From NCBI RefSeq assembly GCF_000686725.1, contig NZ_JMLK01000014.1, positions 1 through 64,000 of the forward strand: a DNA stretch of 64,000 nt, read 5' to 3'. Every line of letters starts with the position of its first letter. The stretch's first letter is position 1. A program made the position numbers and the translations under genes. A model generated the notes under the pieces. That model was given only the letters and a program-made list of their open reading frames with translations, had not been told where the DNA came from and ran no database searches. This document shows, in pieces, positions 58,934-64,000 of the stretch. Source of the DNA: Clostridium akagii DSM 12554. GTDB taxonomy: Bacteria; Bacillota; Clostridia; Clostridiales; Clostridiaceae.

Positions 58934-59968
58934 CTATCTAATTTTATATTGTAATAACATATTAGCTTTCTTACCATTTTTCTCTTCCCAATTACTTATT
59001 AGGTAATTATATATTTCTTTGTTGTGTACTCTTTTACCTATGTAAAAATCAGAATACTGTTTTGAAAAACTACTTTTAAATTTAAAAAGATTGTCATCAA
59101 TATTATCTGTAAGTCCTCCACCAAAATGCATCTTTTTATACCCTTTTGCTTGTGCATACTTTATTGCTTCCCATAGTAAAAGATTATTTGGTGCAAATTT
59201 CAAGTATTCTTTTAAACTTCCAGCTAAATGATAGTGAAAATAATCTCCATATTCTATAAATATAGCTGAAGCAATTACTTCATTTTCTTTTTTAACATTT
59301 AATAAAATATAATTATTACTTTTTTCAATTTTATCATAATAATTATCATTAAAATAATAATAATTATTAGCATCTACTTTATCCATAGTAGTACCATATA
59401 TGTTTTTAAATGTTTCAAAATCATTACTTTCTTCCACCGAAAGTCCATTTTTCTCAGCTTTTCTTATCATATTTCTATTTTTACTTTTTATATCTTCATT
59501 CCAAATTTTTTCTATACCTTTTGTTAAATCAAGCCAAACTGTAATTCTATTATGTAACACTTCAATATTTTTACTAAATATATTTTCATTCTTTATTAAA
59601 GGATGAAATCTTATAAACTCAGCAACAATATTGCTTTTTTTACAATAATCTTTAAAACATTTTTCAAAATCTTTTATAAAATTTTCTTCAACACAATTTG
59701 TAATAGGACCACCATATCCATAAGCCGTTTCAATGTCATAATACCTACCATCTAAATTATATCCTAATACTTCATTTTTCATAAAAGGATATAATGCTAG
59801 ATTTCCATTGTTATCGTAGTAAACAAACAAACTACCTATTCCATCACCATTTAATTCATACATTTTGTAGTATTCACTTGTGTAATAAATATCTTGAATG
59901 AATTCAGGAAGTTTATTTAAATATCTATTCCACTCTTCGTCACCACAATTTAATAATTTATACATCAC
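58934..59968 (-). CDS. FemAB/GNAT-like acyltransferase
   Basis: A 344-residue protein with two GNAT-like halves as in the FemAB family: SKNRNMIRKAEKNGLSVE in the middle, HYHLAGSLKEYLKFAPNNLLLWEAI and a GYKKMHFGGGL segment. Members add amino acids to peptidoglycan or acyl groups to surface sugars. In this locus an amide-linked decoration of an amino sugar is plausible. It overlaps the adjacent GNAT gene by one base. Confidence 0.72.
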   Translation of the reverse strand: MMYKLLNCGDEEWNRYLNKLPEFIQDIYYTSEYYKMYELNGDGIGSLFVYYDNNGNLALYPFMKNEVLGYNLDGRYYDIETAYGYGGPITNCVEENFIKDFEKCFKDYCKKSNIVAEFIRFHPLIKNENIFSKNIEVLHNRITVWLDLTKGIEKIWNEDIKSKNRNMIRKAEKNGLSVEESNDFETFKNIYGTTMDKVDANNYYYFNDNYYDKIEKSNNYILLNVKKENEVIASAIFIEYGDYFHYHLAGSLKEYLKFAPNNLLLWEAIKYAQAKGYKKMHFGGGLTDNIDDNLFKFKSSFSKQYSDFYIGKRVHNKEIYNYLISNWEEKNGKKANMLLQYKIR

Positions 59969-60471
59969 TAGAACTCCTCTTGTTGTTTTGTTCTATATAT
60001 ATACTTTCTCATAGTAAGACATTTGTCATACCCCTCATAAAATGTTTCTTTTGTTTCTTGTAGTCTTATAAAATTATTGTTTAGAACACATTTTATTGAA
60101 TGTTCATTAAATTCTGCTATCCACGCAATAATCTCCTCAATATATTGAAACTCTTTTTCTATTAAAAGAATACATTGTCTTACAATTAATGTACCAGTGC
60201 CTTTGTTTTCATCTTTTTCACTAACAGCATACCCTATTTCTACGTTTTTTCCTTTAATATCAAGGTGAATATATCCAACGCATATATTGTTATATTCAAC
60301 TAAATATATTAGTTTTTTATTTTCCTCATTAATATTTTTTGACCATTCTTTTAGGATGGAATATTCTGGTTGCTTAGAGTGTCCCGTATACAATATATTT
60401 TTATTTTCACATCTTAATTTATAATAAAAATAAAAATTATTATTATTCATCTTTTGTAGGCTTATTTCCAT
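59968..60471 (-). CDS. GNAT-family N-acetyltransferase
   Basis: A 167-residue GNAT protein with NICVGYIHLDIKGKNVEIGYAVSEKDENKGTG, containing the acetyl-CoA loop region (ENKGTGTLIV), and a later ENSIKCVLNNNF-like segment (EHSIKCVLNNNF). It could be the LegH/PseH-like step that N-acetylates the amino sugar made by the LegC-like enzyme. Confidence 0.76.
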   Translation of the reverse strand: MEISLQKMNNNNFYFYYKLRCENKNILYTGHSKQPEYSILKEWSKNINEENKKLIYLVEYNNICVGYIHLDIKGKNVEIGYAVSEKDENKGTGTLIVRQCILLIEKEFQYIEEIIAWIAEFNEHSIKCVLNNNFIRLQETKETFYEGYDKCLTMRKYIYRTKQQEEF

Positions 60472-60486
60472 ATCATGTCTCCTTTG

Positions 60487-61155
60487 TTATTTTTCTGCTT
60501 GTACCATGAAAAATCCCACTGTATATTTTCCTCCCATATCTGTTCTTTCAACAGAGTCAATTTTTATATTTTTAAATCCTGTTTCTGACCATATATTTTT
60601 TATTTCATCTCTTGTAAAAAAATGCACAGTGCCCCTATGAGCCAGGGTTCCTTCTTTAAGTTCTCTATATGTACCTTCCTCTATTTTGTCTCCAGTATTA
60701 TACCCAGTAGTTTTAAAATTAAACAATCCAGTAGAAAAAATTTTCCCGCCAACTTTAAGTACTCCATTTATTTCATTTAACATTAACTTTATATCTTTAA
60801 TTTTATTTGCGTATATCACAGCTGAATCTATAACAGCATCGAAATAATGATTTTTAAAAGGAATTTCCCCTGCATCAGCAACATATAGTTCTGCTTTTAC
60901 GCCTTCTTCTTGCATCCTAATACCGGCTTTTTCAATCGCTGTTTTGGAACCATCGAATCCATATGCATCAAAGCCTTCTTTTGCTACATACCAAGTTACT
61001 GCACCTGTTCCACATCCAAAATCTAATATCTTAATGTTTTTTCTATCCAATTTATAAAAGTTTCTTGCTACGAACCTAATGACTTCTTCTGATGGATATT
61101 TACCCCACTCATTTTCTTTATGTATTTCTTCCCAAACTTTATCAAATGTTTTCAC
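60487..61155 (-). CDS. Class I SAM-dependent methyltransferase
   Basis: A 222-residue protein with SAM motif I ILDFGCGTGAVTWYVA (about 39-54), an acidic residue ending motif II (YGFDGSK) and a VIDSAVIYANK motif IV region. It may methylate a sugar or acyl group in the surface polymer. It overlaps the DegT-like gene by 4 nt. Confidence 0.82.
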   Translation of the reverse strand: MKTFDKVWEEIHKENEWGKYPSEEVIRFVARNFYKLDRKNIKILDFGCGTGAVTWYVAKEGFDAYGFDGSKTAIEKAGIRMQEEGVKAELYVADAGEIPFKNHYFDAVIDSAVIYANKIKDIKLMLNEINGVLKVGGKIFSTGLFNFKTTGYNTGDKIEEGTYRELKEGTLAHRGTVHFFTRDEIKNIWSETGFKNIKIDSVERTDMGGKYTVGFFMVQAEK

Positions 61156-62231
61156 AAAACTTCTCCCCCAACTAATTTCATTATTTCACTTAATAATCTT
61201 TCCATATCTTCTTCATTATTTCTATTATCGATAGGTAAAGTTAATAAATTATTAGAAACATATAAACTTTTATCAAATTCTTTTATAAAAGCTTCATTGC
61301 TAATATCCCAATGTATAGGACAATAAATAGAGTAATTTCTTAGTTCTTTCCTAATAAAATCTCTATTATTTATTAAAATAGGTAGCCCTAATGGTATATT
61401 ATCTTCTATTAATTCTTTATTAAATAAAATTTTAATTCCACTAACTTCTTTCAGTCTATCATATAAATAAGTATAGTTATCAAATCTTGTTTTTTTTATC
61501 AATTCATAATTTGTTTTATTTAATAATTTCTTGGATTCATTATCCATTCCATTTACATTTTTTCTTTTATAATATGCTTCCTCAGCTTCATTGAACAAAT
61601 TCAAAAATTCCTGTTCTTTACCAATATTAAATTTTATATATTGGGTTTTTTTTAGCCTTGCTTCGTTCATAAGTTTACAATAGTCATCTTCATCAAATTC
61701 AAATTCACCGTTATTATTACATAATACTACAGAACCATCTACAGGTAAAAATTTTCTATAACTGTTAAACACGTAATCTCCTATAAATTTTTTCATTCTT
61801 TTAAACCAGAACATTTGTACGGCATCTTCAATTAATATTATTCCATTTTCTTTAATTGATTTTAAAAATTGAATTGTGTTATTATCATGGTAAAATCCAA
61901 AATAATCAATGAAAAATAGTGCTTTTATTTTATATTGATTGATCTTATTTTCAATATCCATTAGATTAATAGATAAATCTTCGTTAATCTCATAAAACAG
62001 TATATTAATCTTTTTTCTTTGAAAATTATACAAAATTGTAGGGCATAAATATGAAGGTATTAGTATATACTCATCTTGTTTGAAATTTATATTTTCAATT
62101 ATAAATTGTATTGCACTTTGACCTCCGCTTAATAATATCCCATTTGAATTTTTCATATTATTTATTGTATTATCTAAAAATATATCATCAAACCAAAATT
62201 CTCCACCTATTGGCTTCATAAGTCCTTCCAT
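61152..62231 (-). CDS. DegT/DnrJ-like PLP aminotransferase, divergent
   Basis: A 359-residue protein with the DegT fold but weak motifs: LLSGGQSAIQFII (33-45), IPSYLCP, D136 in LIEDAVQMFWFK and a retained PLP lysine K160 in NSYRKFLPVDGS. It is probably a second sugar aminotransferase in the nonulosonic acid locus, but a different PLP reaction is possible. It overlaps the NeuB-like gene by 16 nt. Confidence 0.7.
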   Translation of the reverse strand: MEGLMKPIGGEFWFDDIFLDNTINNMKNSNGILLSGGQSAIQFIIENINFKQDEYILIPSYLCPTILYNFQRKKINILFYEINEDLSINLMDIENKINQYKIKALFFIDYFGFYHDNNTIQFLKSIKENGIILIEDAVQMFWFKRMKKFIGDYVFNSYRKFLPVDGSVVLCNNNGEFEFDEDDYCKLMNEARLKKTQYIKFNIGKEQEFLNLFNEAEEAYYKRKNVNGMDNESKKLLNKTNYELIKKTRFDNYTYLYDRLKEVSGIKILFNKELIEDNIPLGLPILINNRDFIRKELRNYSIYCPIHWDISNEAFIKEFDKSLYVSNNLLTLPIDNRNNEEDMERLLSEIMKLVGGEVL

Positions 62232-63220
62232 GCTATAACCTCGTCTTTTTTTAAATCTCTTTTTAATTCCCTGCCAATTATAATACTTGCTAATTCTGGC
62301 TTAATCCCAGTGCCTGGTCTTTTATATGTTAGCATATATTTTTCAATTATAGTTCCTTTTTTTAAATCATATGATGCTAATATACTTCTTCTCACCTGTT
62401 CCATGATATTTTTTTCTCTTTCTGTTGGTCGCTTTATTCCATCACCAAGAAGTTTTTCAGTGTTTCTAATATAATTAACATAATTTATAAACTCTTCTGG
62501 TGGCATAGATGCCTTATGATCAGGACCTTCCATATCTCTATTTAATGTTATATGTTTTTCTATAAACTCAGCTCCAAGAGTTACTGCAGCTATAGCTGAT
62601 TCAAATCCTATTGTATGATCTGACAATCCAACAGGTATTTTAAATGCTTCTCTCATAGTAACCATAGCTTTTAAATTAACATCTTCAACTGCTGTTGGAT
62701 AATCAGTAGTACAATGCATAAGCTTTATATCTTTGTTTCCAGTAGAAAACATTACTTCAAGTGCACTTTCTACTTCTCCAAGAGTACTCATACCCGTAGA
62801 TAAAATTACAGATTTCCCAGTTTCAGCTATTTGTTTCAAAAATTCATAATTAGTTACTTCTGTAGATCCTACCTTAATAAGTGGAACATTTATACTTACT
62901 AAATAATTCAGACTATCTAAACCATCTGGTGTTGATATAAACATAATTCCCTTTTCATTACAATAGTCTTGAATTTCTTTGAATTGTTCAAAAGGCAGTT
63001 CAAGTTTTTTTATCATTTCAAGCTGGCTCTCAATTGTCAAGTCATTTTCTTTTTGATATTGTGCCTTCTCAGCAAACGTACCTGTACTTTCTTCTGCAGT
63101 AAATGTTTGAAACTTTATAGCATCTGCTCCGCATTCTACTGCCATATCTACAAGCTTTTTAGCTATAATAATATCACCATTGTGGTTCACTCCGGCTTCT
63201 GCAATTATAAACACTGGCAT
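62216..63220 (-). CDS. N-acetylneuraminate/legionaminate synthase (NeuB/LegI family)
   Basis: A 334-residue enzyme with FIIAEAGVNHNGDI (4-17), ADAIKFQTF, STGMSTLGEVESAL, GLSDHTIGFE and HITLNRDMEGPDHKASM, then a C-terminal SAF (antifreeze-like) domain. It condenses phosphoenolpyruvate with a six-carbon amino sugar to form a nine-carbon nonulosonic acid. The ATG at 63220 has GGAG 8 nt upstream. Presence of LegB- and LegC-like enzymes favours a legionaminic-type product over plain sialic acid. Confidence 0.92.
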   Translation of the reverse strand: MPVFIIAEAGVNHNGDIIIAKKLVDMAVECGADAIKFQTFTAEESTGTFAEKAQYQKENDLTIESQLEMIKKLELPFEQFKEIQDYCNEKGIMFISTPDGLDSLNYLVSINVPLIKVGSTEVTNYEFLKQIAETGKSVILSTGMSTLGEVESALEVMFSTGNKDIKLMHCTTDYPTAVEDVNLKAMVTMREAFKIPVGLSDHTIGFESAIAAVTLGAEFIEKHITLNRDMEGPDHKASMPPEEFINYVNYIRNTEKLLGDGIKRPTEREKNIMEQVRRSILASYDLKKGTIIEKYMLTYKRPGTGIKPELASIIIGRELKRDLKKDEVIAWKDL

Positions 63221-63224
63221 ATTC

Positions 63225-64000
63225 TCAACTCCAAACAAGCTTTTTTTTTAATAATCTTTCACCAAGTTCAATATTTTCAAGAACATTAACTATTTCTTCA
63301 CTGGTTTTTCCTTCTCCATAAAGACTTTTAGTATTCTTAACTTTTTCTTTAAATTCAATACTTAGAGATTTATTTATAGCTTTTACTATATCTTCTGCTT
63401 CATTACCGCAGCATATAACATTACCTGCCATTAGTCTTCCTTTTTGTCTGTTACCTATATTAACTGCAGGTACTTTTAAATATGGTGCCTCTACTAATGA
63501 ACTAGATGAATTACCGATTACCGCACCACAAATTTTCATAACACTCAAATATCTTAAAACACCTAAATTTTTAAATATGGACACATTAGGATTGATTTTT
63601 GCAAATCCTTGTAACTTTTTTATTATATACTCTCCGCCATTATCGGCATTAGGATATGTTATTATCATTGTTTTGTTTGTGCTATTCATTGCTTTGATTA
63701 AATTTTCAATTTGATCTGGAAGTTTCTCAATTTCAAGAGTAACTGGATGATATGTAATAAGTAGTGTATTTTCATCCACCACCACATTTAATTGTTTTTT
63801 TAATTCATCTTTATTTAAAAAATTTGTAACCTTGATATTTTCAATAGCAGGATCACCAACACTAAATATGCGCCAAGGTTCTTCACCCATTTTCTCTATA
63901 TTTTGGGCATATATATTTGCTCCCGGAAAATGTATATGTGCCATCTTAGTTATTGCATGTCTAATTTGTTCATCAATAGCCCCTTCTGTTATTTCTCCCC
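63225..64000 (-). CDS. UDP-N-acetylglucosamine 2-epimerase, hydrolysing (NeuC/LegG family), partial
   Basis: The frame is open to the window end, so the N-terminus lies beyond 64000. The first visible residues read GEITEGAIDEQIRHAITKMA, a NeuC hallmark, followed by HIHFPGA and later VIGNSSSSLVEAPYLKVPAVNIGNRQKGR. It would release the amino sugar for the NeuB-type synthase, whose gene follows 4 nt downstream. Confidence 0.92.
   Translation of the reverse strand, partial: GEITEGAIDEQIRHAITKMAHIHFPGANIYAQNIEKMGEEPWRIFSVGDPAIENIKVTNFLNKDELKKQLNVVVDENTLLITYHPVTLEIEKLPDQIENLIKAMNSTNKTMIITYPNADNGGEYIIKKLQGFAKINPNVSIFKNLGVLRYLSVMKICGAVIGNSSSSLVEAPYLKVPAVNIGNRQKGRLMAGNVICCGNEAEDIVKAINKSLSIEFKEKVKNTKSLYGEGKTSEEIVNVLENIELGERLLKKKLVWS

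Overview
The window looks like chromosomal DNA of a low-GC anaerobic Firmicute, most likely Clostridium sensu stricto. The signs are strongly AT-rich DNA, near-consensus GGAGG ribosome binding sites with frequent GTG/TTG starts, a ChW-repeat surface protein, and a fused flavodiiron-rubredoxin-NADH oxidoreductase of the clostridial type. I saw no tRNA or rRNA genes, insertion sequences or CRISPR arrays.

Region 1 (1-12.6 kb): after the 3' end of a secreted ChW/Ig-like protein comes a putrescine and GABA catabolic island, nearly all on the minus strand. It holds a spermidine/putrescine ABC importer (potD-A-B-C), putrescine aminotransferase, an aminobutyraldehyde-type dehydrogenase, an APC amino-acid permease, a GABA aminotransferase and a PucR-family regulator. 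Together they would import putrescine and convert it through 4-aminobutanal and GABA to succinate semialdehyde. Two control regions share an exact 11-bp motif.

Region 2 (12.6-18.9 kb): a class-F-like flavodiiron protein for O2/NO detoxification, an unknown lipoprotein, an XRE-TPR regulator and a YihY-family membrane protein.

Region 3 (18.9-24.6 kb): a compact lasso-peptide (RiPP) operon, transcribed leftward in the order RRE (B1), peptidase (B2), cyclase (C), precursor (A), HPr-kinase-like peptide kinase (K), ABC exporter (D). The 44-residue precursor at 21636-21770 is too short for ordinary ORF calling. It has a full 12-nt Shine-Dalgarno, a lasso-type leader, a Gly1/Asp9 ring signature and a C-terminal Ser that the kinase could phosphorylate, as in paeninodin. 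This is the most novel system in the window.

Region 4 (24.7-45.4 kb): a divergent secreted DUF4832-like/discoidin protein, then a large minus-strand exopolysaccharide operon. It begins with an undecaprenyl-phosphate sugar transferase and includes a heparinase II/III-like protein, an AlgD-type GDP-mannose dehydrogenase, several glycosyltransferases, acyltransferases, a Wzx flippase, a CpsD kinase and an unusual single-chain fusion of a Wzy-like polymerase with a Wzz-like co-polymerase.

Region 5 (45.5-64 kb): a second polysaccharide locus with VanZ-like, CpsB phosphatase, CpsD kinase and Wzz proteins, glycosyltransferases, a second Wzy and a second Wzx. It also carries a nonulosonic (legionaminic/sialic-type) acid pathway: dehydratase, aminotransferase, acetyltransferases, NeuB-type synthase and a NeuC-type epimerase cut by the window end. 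The locus continues beyond position 64000.
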